64,000 nt of DNA, taken from the NCBI GenBank assembly GCA_034770075.1, contig CM068380.1, positions 83,598,112 to 83,662,111 of the forward strand, in the 5' to 3' direction. Origin of the DNA: Aralia elata. Taxonomy: Eukaryota; Streptophyta; Magnoliopsida; Apiales; Araliaceae. Position numbers and translations under genes: made by a program. The notes under the pieces were generated by a model, which saw nothing but the letters and a program-made list of their open reading frames with translations, was not told where the DNA came from and did not search any database. Below are positions 31,613 to 45,269 of this stretch, in pieces (position 1 is the stretch's first letter; the number at the start of each line of letters is the position of its first letter).

Positions 31613-34600
31613 ACTACATTTCTCAAAAATAGAAGAAATTAAACTCCTAATTTTTCAAAAAAAAAATTAAAAGAAAAGAATTGAAGAATTTATATCGATT
31701 ATTTTTGTAGAATTCCATCTTATACATACAAAGTAGTGGTGGTAAGCTACATCACAATGACAAATTAGTTTTACGAAATAAAGAAATTAAAGAAAGTAAA
31801 TGAGTACTTATATCCTTTATCCATTATATATATATATAACATGTCCGTGTGTGTATATTGATAAATAATATTAATTATATGTATTTTTTGTAGTGAATAT
31901 ATATAAGTAGTATAGAGAAAAATATACACTTACATGAATTTAAAGATATGAATAAATAAATATTTTTTTATTCAATTTATACTATTAATGTTGTGAAGTT
32001 ACATATTTATGAAGTTGAAAATTGTTAAAATTAATTTTGAGTTTTACTACCTAATAAGAAAGGGAAAAGGAAGATAAAAAATTAATATGATAGTGAGAGA
32101 AAGTGAATAGAATGAAAAATAAGAGTTTAATGAACAATTCATTAATGTAAGTTCAATGAATAATAATTTATTAACTTAGTTTGAGTTAACACATTGAGTT
32201 AACTCGACCAACCAATTTAATTAATAAGTTGATAGCTTCTTGGCTTATTATATAATTGATTCGAATTTTGTCTTACTTTCAGTTGATCTGATCAGAATAA
32301 ACACATATCAATATAAGTGAGTCATATCAATAGAACAATTGTCCATAACTACAAAATTATATTCAAATATGGCAAATTAATCTGAAAACCTGGAGTGTGC
32401 TTTATGCTAGAAGCAACGGCTCGTGTGTCCATTCAATGATTTAGCCAGTTACATTTATATTTTCAAGAATATACCAGCTGACATGAAACCTTCATTAATT
32501 ACTTTGAGGGTTTTGATGACTTTTGAGAAGTTTTATCATACAACTTAGATTGTCTTGCTCTACAGTGAATTTGTCTTGTGTACTTTTAATTTTGTTTCAA
32601 GACGACTCAATAAAGCAACAAATTGAATTACACAGATGTGACATCAAAGGTTTATTGAAATTAACTAGACCTCACAACTTCCAAACGATCTAAACTCGAT
32701 CCTTTCATCTGATTTTAGTTAGTTTGTTTTTTTAGTTTTTTTTATGTCTAAAAAAACAAAAAAAGTTAAAGAAAATAAGTGTTATTTAAGCTCAAAAATT
32801 TTCTTCTCACTTTTATTAAAAAAGAAAAAAGAAAAAAAAAGTGAATTCTTCCCTTCTCTTCTTCTTTTTTTCCTTTTTAACTAAAAAACTCTTAAGACAC
32901 AAGTGAAATATTAGTTATCCATTGATAATATGTGAAATTGTTTAGCGTCCATCACTAATTCTTGATGTATAAAATTCCCACTTTTATATATAATACTCCA
33001 CATAATTTGTTCATGAAACTCTGAATGAGCGTGCATTTCTTTGTAAAGCGGTCCTCCTTAGTTTTCCTCTTAGCCTCCGTATTACCATGTTTACATTTCC
33101 AATAGGCAAAAAACTTAATTACATAGTTACAATTAAAATAATATCACTTGAATAAAACGAAGTGGTAAAATAATTATAAAAAAAAAACATGTTTTATTTT
33201 TCATCATTCATTTAGATAATAAGTTTTGTCATTTCATAAATTATTTTTAATTGATGTCAAGTAGAGATCCCACGTAAAATTCTACTCTTATAAAAAATAA
33301 AAGCTGAGCGTTGAATTTTTTTTTTATAAGTTATCTTCCTGTATGAGCATCTAACTAATTTACTAGTCATGTGACTCCTATCATAAAAATCTTGTAGAAA
33401 GATTAAAAAATATTTGTGGAACTTATAACAAAACATGTCCAAGTGTTTTCCAAATATTATTAAGCTATTTTTTATTTTTTGGAGGTTCAAATGTTTTGTA
33501 GTAAAATCTTAATTAATAAATATTAAAAATAGTCAAATAACAGATTCAGAAATCAGAATAATCCCATCCAAATTTGGACTATATATCCTAGATAAATTTA
33601 AATGAGGTAAAATCTAAATGATATTAAAGTAATCCTCAACTTGCATGATCCCTTCCCAGTTATCAATCTATATTTAGACAATAAAAAACTAGTATTTATC
33701 ACAAGTCACACACACCCATTGAAAAATCTGAATAAAAAATCTAAACAACATGGCAGAAAGGACTAAGGACGGTGGGAGCAATCTCTGGAGGCCCAATCAA
33801 AAATGGCTGGCTGGTGGGGTAGGAAACCAGCAGAAGGGGCGGAGATTTGGAGTCCATGTGCTCTGAAATCGGCCTCTGGGACCCTATCAAACACCGAATA
33901 ACACTTGAAATCTGAAATTGACTCCCCCAATCCCCAGTCCATTAATTAATAATACCAATACAACCGAACTAAACGATGACGGACCAATAGACGCCATGAG
34001 CTTGACCCTTGTGTCACCGTATTAGATGTGCGGTCTTGGACATCGATCTCTTTAAAAAACTATTAATTAAGCTTTTTATCAAGTTAAACATTACAAGAAT
34101 TATAAAAAAAATTAGAAAGAAATAAAAGAGCATTTTAAAAAAAGAATGTTTTATTACACAAGAATACTTGCAGAATGTTTTTTTTTATAAATAACTTAAG
34201 ATTGGATTTTATTCTATTCGATTCGATGGTTTGGCCAAATGCGACCCCCTTCTATTTATAACCATCCCATCTCTTCAATGGAAGATTCTAGAACTTAAGA
34301 TTACAAAAGAGTGCCTAGAAATTTTTAAGTACAAACTTCTAACTACTTATATGTTTTATAATTATCTTGAATATTTTACGATATTCCTAAAATACTCCAC
34401 ATGCTTCTTAATTATTTTAAATTATTTGACAATTGTGTGGAACTAAGTCGTGTCTTCTATCATGTTAGAGAAAATTTTTGTGAGTTTTTCGAGTGGAATA
34501 AACCTCCAGAACTTTTTGCCAGACGTGACACTTGGCTTTGGTTGATTTAAATTTGGATGATTTTGACTTCAAATTATGGTGGTAACCAAGAGGCAGTCGC

Positions 34601-34707
34601 ACCGTCGGCGTTCTTGTGGTTCTCAGTATCTGGCCCCCTCTTGATCATGCCTTCATTAATTAGTTTCTAGTGAATGATGGAATATGACAAGCAAAATCTT
34701 TGGAATT

Positions 34708-34741
34708 CCTTTCCCTTTCCCTTTCCCTTTCCCTTTCCCTT
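34708..34741 (+). repeat. (CCCTTT)n hexanucleotide repeat
   Basis: It has about five to six units of TTTCCC. It is not the plant telomere word (CCCTAAA), so it is a plain minisatellite. Confidence 0.9.
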
Positions 34742-36175
34742 CTCAGCAATTTGATTATTATTGTAGCGTAAATGATTATGTCAGCTTGTGACTAATTACC
34801 AAGATATATACTATCTTTGTTCCACTTGAGTCTCCATTACCTTTTCTAGATAAACAATAACTTGTACCAATCTTAATCAAAGGTGCCAACTTAAATGGGT
34901 AAAATAAATTAGTTCATATGTCTGGAAATGAGACAAAGGGTTTAATCTTGATGGTCATTATTTAATATCAATTCATTTTGAGTTGATATTTGTGATTTGT
35001 ATTTAAGCATAGACTTGATGAGTGTAAAATTAAGTGCTACGTCAAATGCGTAGTGTCTCGAGTTTAGAATAAAACTCAATTTATTGATTACGAGTATGAG
35101 TTGAATCGTTTTGTCTCATTACATGCCTATTCAGAAATCATGAAAAGTTACTGATACTCAATGAAATAAAATTGAGACATTTATACATCATTTAATTCAG
35201 CATACATGTTTCGATGCGTGATTAAAGTATCGCATAGGGCAGTAACAACCACATGAAATACCAAAGAATATCAATTGTTTGCCATTACTTTTAAGTGGAC
35301 TAGCCCAAATAACCTAACCTCCAATTAGATTGTCCGAACTTACATAGTTGCGCACAACTTGAACTTGTGAAACACTCACTACTCTCCCCTACGCTTTATG
35401 CGGACTGGGGTAGGTGTAACAGTGAACGAAAGAGGAATGCAATCTGACAGGACCAAAATACACCTCACTTGTGCTTGACGTACAAAAACTATTAACAATT
35501 TCACTAACAATGCCTAACATGTTTTTTGTGAAGTATCACAATAATTGAGTTTCTTTAATTACGATCATAGTTGTGAGGAATCACATTGCAAAATGTGAGA
35601 TTATAGTTTATTAAATAAAGATCTATTCGCCCATCATATTAGAAGTAGGTGGAAATTAGCAAGTACGCCAACTCAAGGTATGGACAAATACATTCTTATT
35701 CTTAATATACATGACCTGTTTAATTTAATAGGTAGTGATTCCTAATTAAAGCATGTGAGCAAAAAAATAAATAAATAAAATAATAAATAAAATAAAATAA
35801 AATGTGATCGTCCATTTAAATTTAAAATGATCATTATTTAAAAATAAACTTCTCAAGAGGGAAATGCTTTATACCGTGATCGAATATCCTTTTTTGAATA
35901 GCTAGCACCAGGATCGATTCTCGTATATCTATACGTGGGACTCTGATCACCCATCTAAATGTGGTAATCGTTGTTTTAATAGAATAATGAATTGAAAAAA
36001 TTACCCTTTGAAATATAGTGCGACATACGGTACATATTATATATAGGAGATGATCCACAATTATCATTAATTGTGGTTCTTTTGTTAGTCAGTTGATTTT
36101 TTACCTTTTATTTTAATTTTTAAATAGGAACGACTCAAATTATAAAGTTCATATATATATATATATATATATGGG

Positions 36176-36894
36176 AGATGATTTGTCAGTCAGTTAATCT
36201 TCCAACTTTTATTTTAAATATGAACGACTTAGATTACAAGGCTCAGATTCAAATGGTTGAATAAGTATTTGCAAGAATTAATTACGTATACTAATTAATA
36301 TCCGCAAAAAAAGACTTGCAGATAGCTTTTACGTTTCTCATTTTTTCTCATAAGTTAACTTTTTATTTTTCTTCAATCATATTTTAAAATTCAATATTTT
36401 TTTCACAAATCCAAAATTATAATTATAAATTTATACATCGTTAAAAAGCTCTAGTTAAGATCTTCAAAACAAGATCTATTGTTGATATATTTTTTGTTAA
36501 AATAATCAAAATTGATGTTAAAGTTTTGTATGTTGAAATACACTACTGTAGGCTTTAGTTGTAACTTTTGACATTTTAACTATATCAAAACATATCAATA
36601 ACCTATCTTGTTTTTGAAAAAAATTTCGAGACATTTCCAACATATATAGATTTATAATTCTGAAGTTGTAACGAAAAAGATATTAAATTTTGAATTTTGG
36701 TTAAAGAAAAAGAAAAACATTTATTTTAAGCGAGAAGAGTGTTCATACACTTTGTATAATTTTTTAACATAAAATTATTCTTTCCTACGGATATTAATTA
36801 GCAACTAATTTTTGTAGATACTTATTCAATCTTTTTTAATCTAAGTCATTCTTATGTGAAATAAACGGCAGAAAACTAATTGACTAATAAAAGA
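36176..36894. mobile_element. Non-autonomous element with inverted ends of about 125 bp
   Basis: The left end contains TCAGTCAGTTAATCTTCCAA, GAACGACTTAGATTA, TTGAATAAGTATTTGCAAGA and CTAATTAATATCCGC. The right end, on the other strand, contains TTAGTCAATTAGTTTTCTGC, GAATGACTTAGATTA, TTGAATAAGTATCTACAAAA and CTAATTAATATCCGT, in the same order and spacing. The interior is AT-rich with no transposase. Long ends of this kind suggest a Mutator-like MITE, but the target duplication was not resolved. A third, partial copy of the arm lies at 36045-36145 in direct orientation. Confidence 0.7.
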
Positions 36895-39782
36895 CCCACA
36901 GCCAGCGGTATGTACATATATATATATATACGTACGTATGCTTAGCCGAAAATGAAATGGCATGGAGTATGGAGCACGTGAGTGAAGGAGGAGGCAAGTA
37001 ATGATATAGGTGCATACACCACAAAAAGGAATATGAGGCAGCGGCAGCCGCATAGATAAAGCAAAAGGGGCCCATCCCATAACAAATAAAACTGCAAATC
37101 TGGTGGCTGGTTCTCAATCTCACGGGTCTTAAAATACAGAGCAGTGGTAGTTTATTTATGTATAGCCTATAGCCTATAGGTATGTGAAAAATTACAGAAG
37201 TAGTAGCAGTAGTTAAAACGGGCATCTTCTCTCGTTCTTCTTAATATTAATATAAATAAATAAATAAATAAATATAGTAGTCTGATTTTAATTAGAGAGT
37301 GCATGTGTTCCCATGTATCAAAGAACGTGCGTGGCAACATGTGATTCCTTATTTTCACGGACCAAAAAACGTGATTCCTTACTACATCTCTGTATTGTAT
37401 TGTCTACATTTTCTGTTTTAGCTCATTTTGGGGCCACCCACCAATTAAAATGTCTTTGTTACATTAACAACTTAACATGCCAATTGCTGATTTAATGTGA
37501 AAATAGAATATGTATATGTATGTGTATGTGTATGTTGATGAATAACGCAGCCAGACACTGTCATCATCACCAGGCCATTACTGGCTATTACTCGATCTTT
37601 CATTCTCCCTGGCTAGCTAGCTCTCACATGCACGCACGCACTACCGTTTCTTTTTTTTCTTTTCTGGGTAATGACTATGAAACACGCTTTCATTGTAATG
37701 CCTATAACCAACAACCACACACACACACACATATATATATATATACACACACACACACTAATTATTATAACTAGCTCATAACCTTGCCAACTTTTATGTT
37801 TATATATGGATACGCTCTGCTCTGCTCTGCTCTTCATTCTAGTATATAAAATCGATTAAGCTTGACTTTTCAAAGTAAATTTGATAGTTCTGAATAGTTT
37901 CTTTTAATTTTTCTACTATAAATTTTTTATTACGCATATATCAAGATTTGCCTAGAATATTTTTAGATATATATAATCGTTTTAGGTCATTTTTCCATCG
38001 TTAATTTTTTAACTAAAATTTAATATTGACGTTGAATTGTATACCAAACAAACATTAATATATATATATATATATGTATATATTCATAACAAAAAGAAAA
38101 GAGTTACACTTATTTTCAGATAATGGGAGTATATATTAATTATTGGCTCTTCAAAGGTAATTTTTCCTTCATTTTCGTGATATAATAATGTGAATGAAGG
38201 GAGGGAACTGACAAAAAATAATATTAAAAAAAGATATTAACAGATACTCATAAAGATCCATTATACCTTTATTATAGCCACGCTTTTTGAGGCTTACAAT
38301 GATAAGGGGAAAGATTGAATAGTACTTACTATTGAAGCTGGCTTCATGGTGTCATTTATTAAGATTATCCTCCGTATGATTGGATATGGTGTACGTTTTA
38401 AATAAAGTATCAGTTCATGTTCAATTTTCCAGGCTCACAAGTTCCCGGGTCAGGGGTTTGAAGGTGGTGGTGAGAGTCTTTGCCAATTGCACATGATGAA
38501 TGCATGCTTTGTGTATTAGTTGTCCACACTCCACACTCAGTACTAGTACTAGATTGCAATTTTTTTTTTAATTTAATTTAAATTAAAATTTTAAAACTCA
38601 TAAGCACAGTTTGGCAGAATGGGTTGGTTCACTTTTCTTTTCCTTGAAGAATCAAATATCTGTTTTCTTTTATTTCACACAATCGCATGTTCTGTTTCTT
38701 TATTATTCTTTGCTTCTATGTATCTGCTGGATTGGATTGGCACCCTGTTTTCTGCATATTACTTTGTCATATTTTTATTCAATAAAACTATAATATATTG
38801 CGAGAAAGGAGTACTTATACCACACTTCTGGCATATATACTTGGAAAAGAAATTTTAATTAGTCATGCGCGCCATTCACATTATGCCTAAACAATTTTGA
38901 TTTCACTGATCTTGATAACATTTCTAGCAATCATGGAGTTTATGAAGCAGTAATTAAGAAATGACCGACATATTATTTTTCTATCTTATCACTGAGAGTT
39001 TCACATTAATCGTTGTGACATACATATCATTTTTTTTAATAACAATGATATTAATGTTTAAGGCTAAAAATTATTTTCCAATGCAAACATAGATTAGTAG
39101 TTAGGCATGAATAACAAATATCATTCTTAAATAATTGAATAAAATTATGTCAAATGTTATGAGATCTCATATTGGGAGTATGAAGACCCAAGTATTAATT
39201 CTTTGAATATGTGTAAAGAATTGAAAGGGGTAACCTTTGGATTATCCATAAAACCTTTTAAGTAGTATCTCTTAACGACCTAAGCTAAAAATCTTTTTGG
39301 AGGAAAGTTAGGAACGTTGAATACTACTACTAAAAGTGAGGGGGACAAGTACCACCCTAATTCGTTGTATCAAATACGTAATAATCGCTCTACTAATTAA
39401 TTAATGGCCTATTTTTTTCATATTCAAAGCAATTGGACTACAACAAAATCAATCCAGTAGTAGTTCTCTTTCTTAACGCTAGCTACTATACAATTTCTTG
39501 GCTGTTTTAACTTTTTCTAGTTGATACAATGGATTGGATTCCCTCTACAACTACCGCAATAAAAATCCAATTCTCGTGGAGGCCTCTGTATTAAGTAAAA
39601 TCTCAACTAATAATCCGCCATTTTCAACCACGTTTCAAGACTGGTGTCCGCTATTTTAGACGAATTTCCTTGAAATATCCTTAACTATCACGTGCTCTTT
39701 TTTATTGTATTGTATTTGTACACACTCCAAATATTATTGCATTATTAAAGAAACACTACGAATAAATAAACTTTAAATCTCC

Positions 39783-39791
39783 TCTATATGT
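39783..39791 (+). promoter_or_regulatory. Possible TATA box of the MAPKKK gene
   Basis: CTATATGTA lies 125-130 bases upstream of the start codon, followed by a CT-rich leader (TCTCTCTTCTCTCTC near 39840). It is plausible by position and context only. Confidence 0.4.
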
Positions 39792-39914
39792 ATGGTAGCC
39801 TCCTTCAATAGGGAGTTAATTCGTCGTAGTGCCTTCTGATTCTCTCTTCTCTCTCTAATACTACTGAAAACTCAACCTTCATAGAAGCCGAAAATTCGAG
39901 CTGATTTCAGACCC

Positions 39915-41009
39915 ATGGAGTGGATTCGAGGTCAAAGAATTGGGCATGGAAGCTTTGGCACTGTCAATTTAGCAATACCCAGAAGCCAGAAGCTTCAAAA
40001 TCCTCCATTAATGGCGGTAAAGTCTTGTGGTATTTCACACTCTGCTTCGCTCATGAATGAAAAGCTAATCTTGGACGAGCTCAGAGATTACCGACAAATT
40101 ATTCAGTGCTATGGTGACAGTTTCACTTTAGAAAATGGTGAGAAATTGTATAATGTATTGTTGGAGTATGCTTCTGGTGGGGATTTAGCTGACAAGCTCA
40201 AGAATTCCATCAATGGCCAATTGCCGGAATTTGAAGTCCAACGATGCACAAAGTCAATTCTAAGAGGGCTTCATTCTATTCACAAGAACGGCTACGTTCA
40301 TTGTGATATTAAGCTTCAAAATGTTCTCGTGTTTTCTTCAAAACTTGGCGGAAGTGATATGGTAAAGATTGCTGATTTTGGGTTGGCAAAGAAAGCAGGA
40401 AAGGAGAATTCAGGGTGTGAATTACGAGGTACTCCTATGTATATGGCGCCGGAGATGGTTGCCGGAGGGGAACAGGAGTCACCGGCTGACATTTGGGCAC
40501 TCGGGTGTTTGGTGGCGGAGATGGTGACCGGAACCCCGGCATGGAGATGCCAGCGAGAGACTGATTTTGGAGGGCTGTTGATGAGAATTGGGGTTGGGGA
40601 GGACGTGCCAGAGATTCCCCGCAAACTATCCGCGGAAGGAAAAGATTTTCTGGGAAAGTGTTTTTTGAAGGACCCGAGGCAAAGATGGACGGCTGAGATG
40701 CTTCTAAATCATCCTTTCGTTGCGAATCACGATGATGATTCCGACTCTGTTATGTTGAAAAACAGAGGTGAAGGTCCTTCGACTTCTCCAAGAAGCGCTT
40801 TTGATTTTCCTGACTGGGTGTCTGACGAATCTTCCGTAATTACTTCTTTGTCCTCGCCGGAATACAAACAAGACCTCAATGAATTTGACTGGAGTTCATG
40901 TTCTGGGTCATTCTCAATTTCGCCGGCAGATAGGTTACATCAGCTGGTCACCGATCATGAGAGACCCGGGTGGTCTGTTTTGGACAGTTGGGTCACAGTA
41001 AGGTCATAG
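39915..41009 (+). CDS. MAPKKK17-21-type protein kinase
   Basis: This intronless 364-residue Ser/Thr kinase is of the small MEKK-like plant clade (Arabidopsis MAPKKK13-21), which phosphorylates MAPKKs. The kinase domain spans about residues 3-270. It has a glycine loop IGHGSFGTV (9-17), ATP-binding Lys in AVKSC (36), catalytic loop HCDIKLQN (129-136), DFG (154-156), an APE-type segment and DIWALGC. HCD instead of HRD makes it a non-RD kinase, which is usual in this clade. The tail of about 95 residues is Ser/Asp-rich with SPRSAFDFPDWVSDES, resembling the tails of MAPKKK17/18-like proteins. The start context, CCCATGGAG, is good. No intron is expected in this clade. Its position next to PLC-like and NAPRT genes argues for the MAPKKK19/21 ortholog, but the paralog number is not certain. 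Confidence 0.92.
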   Translation: MEWIRGQRIGHGSFGTVNLAIPRSQKLQNPPLMAVKSCGISHSASLMNEKLILDELRDYRQIIQCYGDSFTLENGEKLYNVLLEYASGGDLADKLKNSINGQLPEFEVQRCTKSILRGLHSIHKNGYVHCDIKLQNVLVFSSKLGGSDMVKIADFGLAKKAGKENSGCELRGTPMYMAPEMVAGGEQESPADIWALGCLVAEMVTGTPAWRCQRETDFGGLLMRIGVGEDVPEIPRKLSAEGKDFLGKCFLKDPRQRWTAEMLLNHPFVANHDDDSDSVMLKNRGEGPSTSPRSAFDFPDWVSDESSVITSLSSPEYKQDLNEFDWSSCSGSFSISPADRLHQLVTDHERPGWSVLDSWVTVRS

Positions 41010-41333
41010 GGGGAACTTCAAATTGAAGATTTTTATTGTTTTTTAATTTATTTTTATTTTTTAGGACTGATATTCTTATTGTATATAAAAAAAAGGGAAT
41101 AGGGGTAGGAATAGTTTAGATACAAAGTGTATGTAGTTACTAGTTAGCATCTGACTTCATTGATGAGTTTCTGATTGGAAACTTGGTTAATTCACAGAGT
41201 GTACAGTTGGGTGTCTCACATGGACAGCTTTGAGTTTAATTTTATTATAATTGAAATTGAAATTGAAATACTTGTATTCGTTCCTTGAGGAATGGGGAGC
41301 TGCAAAGTATAGTTTGGGTGTGTTAGGCTGGAG

Positions 41334-41354
41334 TCCGTCCGTCCGTCCGTCCGT
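41334..41354 (+). repeat. (GTCC)n tetranucleotide repeat
   Basis: About five GTCC units lie 0.3 kb after the MAPKKK stop codon, probably at or beyond the end of the 3' UTR. Confidence 0.9.
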
Positions 41355-42970
41355 CAGATATTTTACACAATCTCCGCAAATGAAATGGTTCTGTTTTCTG
41401 TTTTCTGTTTTTGCATGTGTTGCAAGTTACATATCCAACTAAAACTTTTCAGAGGAAAGAAAAGATAAAAAGGTACTGCTAAAACCGAAAGAAAGAGAGA
41501 GAATTAAAGGTCATTAAACAGACTGACTCATCGGGTCATTTTCATCCTTTTGTAATTTGCTTATACGATGATACTTGATATAGTACCATCCATGACTCAA
41601 TCTATCATTTGAGGGGTTATAGGTGACTTTAGTTGATCAAGTAGTAGTAGTAGTTTAAAATATTTGGCTCTTGGTTAATTGACCAGAATTCCACTTGATG
41701 AAGGGGGGTGGTCGAGTCATAAATTAAGGCTATTGCTGGTTGGAGTCCATCGTCTCGTTTTCTTAACTACTGTTGAATATTTCTGGTACCCCAAGTGTAT
41801 CTTTGTTCACACATGAGAAGGTTAGTCAATAAATACTCTCCATTAAAAAATGAATAAGAAAAAAAAATAATTTGTAGATTTTATAAATATTTATTCTTTA
41901 AAATAATGAGTTGTTAGTTTAATCGTAATGATATTATAATAAAATTATAATAACATAATTATAAAATTAATACTATAAATTTAAGAATATTATGTTATTT
42001 TATATTAGTATTATTATTAAAAAATAAAGAAGGAGATTATGTTACTAGCCTTTTGAAAACCGTCCTTCACAGTTCACAGACATGATGATGTAATAGCAAA
42101 GGCAGAGTGGTTTACATTCAAAGGATGCTGTTGTGACTTCATTGAAATAATTTTGATTGGTCATTGAAAACTTTAGCCGCAGTGTTCAATATACTTTTCA
42201 CATGGCACCATTAATTTATTTATATATTATTTTATAAAAGATACAAATACATGTATATTAAGTAGTATTTTCTTGGGAAATTGAGAGATGTAAAGTGTGG
42301 TATGGGTGTGTTTCGGTCAAAGAGTCGGATATATATATTAGCCACAATATATTTTTAAACTTATCATATGTCATATGCAAATTGCATTGCAAGTAACAAT
42401 ATGATTTTTAGTGCTGTTTCTGTTTCTAATTCTGTTTCTGTACATGTTGCAACTTGCAGTCAGAACTTCATCCGAAACTTTAAAATATTTATAGATAAAT
42501 CCTTAGGAGGAGATAAAAGCTCAATAAAGACCCTATCTAGTTGCACTTACCAGACACTGCTGCTGCTGGTCTGGTCTGGTCTGGTCTCACTATTAATAAT
42601 CTTAATCCTGGTCAATACTTTCCAGAAGGATGATCATAGTCTACTCTTGGTATATCGAACAAAAATCTGTCTGGAATCTTGATTAAGGTATTTCTAATTA
42701 CTATTTATTAGAGTTGATGACCCAAAATTCTTAACTACTTTATGGAGAGAATGGTATTCTCCTTGGTAAATTTTATTGAATAAGAGTCCTACTATGTATT
42801 GTGATAAATTTATGCTTACAAAAGATATCAATACATAGGATTGAATGGAATTTTAAGACAGTTTCAATTATTATATATCTTACCAGAAAAGTTATCACTA
42901 ATACTTATTCACGTGACTGACAATTAAAAAGTCGATATAAACAATCAATATATATCATTCAAAAACTCTG

Positions 42971-43095
42971 CGTGGACATGAAAATTGAACATTAGTGTAT
43001 TTGAATTTCATTTATTTGTATTTTGACCCCCAATAATGAGTAAAAATATACATAGGTGAAATTTAAATACACTAATATTCAATTTTCATGTCCGC
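42971..43095. other. Near-perfect foldback, arms of about 39 bp
   Basis: The left arm (42971-43010) and the right arm (43057-43095) are reverse complements with about three mismatches in 39. The loop is about 46 bases. It resembles a pre-miRNA-sized hairpin or a small foldback MITE. No TA flank or Stowaway-type ends are seen. Function is unknown. Confidence 0.7.
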
Positions 43096-44022
43096 CTAGA
43101 AATGTTCTGTATCATTTTCTTATGAATAATTAGGACTTCATATGTTATATTGTTGCACCGTGGTTTTCAAATAGGATCCAACTTGAGCACTATATACCTG
43201 TGATAAACAGAAGTGCATTGAATGAGGGCCTTTATACAATCTGGATGTCATATTAATCATACTATGGACTTAGGTCTATTTATGGTCACTCTAGCAGGCT
43301 TCAGAAGACTATACTGGATAGGCTACCAAGCCCATTATTGCCATTTTGATGTCTCATTTTTCAACTAACCACCCTCATTTGGCAATTATACATTTATATG
43401 TAGGATTCAGCAAGGTGACCTTACTGGTACATTTCCGAAAGGAATGATGTTAAATTATGAGAAATGATTTATACTTTGATAAATTTATGATAAAATTGAA
43501 TTGTGACTCATGTGAAAATTTAAATAATAAGATAACATAATTAAGGTGGGGTGATTATTAATTCTTACCTATCCTATATTGCACATTAATTCTTATTTGT
43601 TATCGACATAAATTTGTGATCATAACTCTTTGTGGCTTGTTTGTGTCAAGTGGAACAAGCCACTTTTATTAGGACAAAAGGAGAACTCACTATTGGCACA
43701 GTTAAATTCTCCCAACATTTTATAAAAAGAGTCTTATCTTAAGAAATTTTTAATTTTTTTAAAAAAATAAATCATATTTCCATAAATATAACATGTGTTG
43801 ATTAATAGTGATAGCATAATAATAAAATTATAATATTAAATTTAATGACAATTTTTGCCGCACCGGCCCTCCTTTTGAACCGATACCATATTTTTTTACC
43901 TCCGGCCTAAATTATATGCGAGACAAAAATCTTGGGCATGTGAGACAATTTTTGAACTTCTAAACTAAATGAAAAAAAGAAAAAGGTTAACCACAACATT
44001 ATGTCCTTCCCTCTAATAAATA

Positions 44023-44251
44023 CTCCCTTCTTTCAACAAAAAAAGGTCATGTAATTTTGTTTTATATTTATCTCTAAAAATAATACATTATAAGTTTAAT
44101 AGTGGTGAGATGATAATAAAATTATGAAAACAAATTTGAGATCCCTAAGGACATTATATTATTTTACACTATCGTCTATATATAAAGCAATCTTTTTGTA
44201 GAACAAAAAATTAAATTGATAAATCAGACTCTTTTTATGAAATAGACGCAG
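44023..44251. mobile_element. Stowaway-like MITE, degraded
   Basis: The left end is CTCCCTTCTTTCAACAAAAA next to TA. The right end, on the other strand, reads CTGCGTCTATTTCATAAAAA followed by GAGTC, also next to TA. The ends pair only in part. It resembles the family at 50075 and 59880. Confidence 0.5.
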
Positions 44252-45235
44252 TATATCACAACAAGCAAGGTTCATAAATTTTGCTTTCTTTATTTTGCAC
44301 AAGGGCGATAAAATACTCCATTGACCAAAATTAAAAAAAGAAAGCAATGTAATAAAGTTGTAAAAGGGTCAAACGTTCAAAATGATACTAAATTAGTTAT
44401 TCATTATAAGGATGGTCCAAATAATGTGTTATTATGTTATTAAAAATATATGATATAATGCAGATGAGATGGTGGCTTTTGAACAAAGTTTGGTAGATAG
44501 ATTCATTTCGTATAACTCGTGCTCTTCTTTTAAATTGGTCAGCCTGATAAGATGACCCCATCCTATCCATAAGAGTGGGTTTAAGCTCCGTGTATTGGTG
44601 GGCCTAGCTACATCTTTTGGACATTGTCAAACTTAAGCAGCCCTGGATAAAAGGTCATCCTGTCCACCCTCCGGTGGTTTCATGAAAGTTCTATTAGTAG
44701 TTATGATCGTTGAGTTAGGAACAAGTTATTTTCAACGTAGGGTCCAGTGGGCTAATTCCATCATTGCTCACCTCAGTTTATCCGCATACAAAAATGTGGA
44801 AACGTTTTCTGGTAGTTACTTTCAACTTTACTTTCACGGCATAAATCTCCTCCGGTTAAATTAACTACTCAATTATATTAATTTTTTTTTTCCTTTGCGA
44901 CTTTTAGGTTGTACACTTGTGTTAAATAATTTTATTTTATTGTCGAGCTAGGCGGAGAAAAAGACTAGTAACTAAAACGTGAATATTTTTTTAACGTCTT
45001 TTATGTCGTACTAACATATCTATTTCTAATTATAAAAGAAAAATCGTGTATTCACATGATGAGTCAATTTGAATAGTCTTTGAAAAATAATTAATTTTGG
45101 ATAGCGTATATATTTGTGTTGATGTAACGTTTGTACGCCTCCTATACAATCATTATTGCTAACACCTTTTGTATGACTTCAACTGTAAAAAACATAGTTA
45201 CTATTATTATTCAAGATATATTATTACCGCTCACC

Positions 45236-45269
<34 letters not shown>

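Larger units (their letters stand above)
30643..39914. other. Gene-poor interval, tRNA-Lys to MAPKKK
   Basis: No protein gene is supported over 9.3 kb. It contains AT microsatellites (31578-31610, 36150-36171), a CCCTTT hexanucleotide run (34708-34741), a long-TIR element (36176-36894) with a partial extra arm at 36045-36145, and GCTCT/CACA simple repeats near 37718-37832. A GC-richer patch at 31165-31430 and another at 33750-33990 stand out, but neither holds a recognisable frame. Listed short open frames are not coding. Confidence 0.6.

Noticed and set aside
33750..33990. GC-richer patch as a gene
   Set aside because: Frames are short and broken; no start, splice pattern or family could be supported.
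37860..38140. Possible further Stowaway MITE ending GGGAGTAT
   Set aside because: No matching left end could be read.
38611..38858. Hydrophobic open frames as small membrane proteins
   Set aside because: T-rich sequence gives Phe/Leu-rich frames by composition; no promoter, conservation cue or family.
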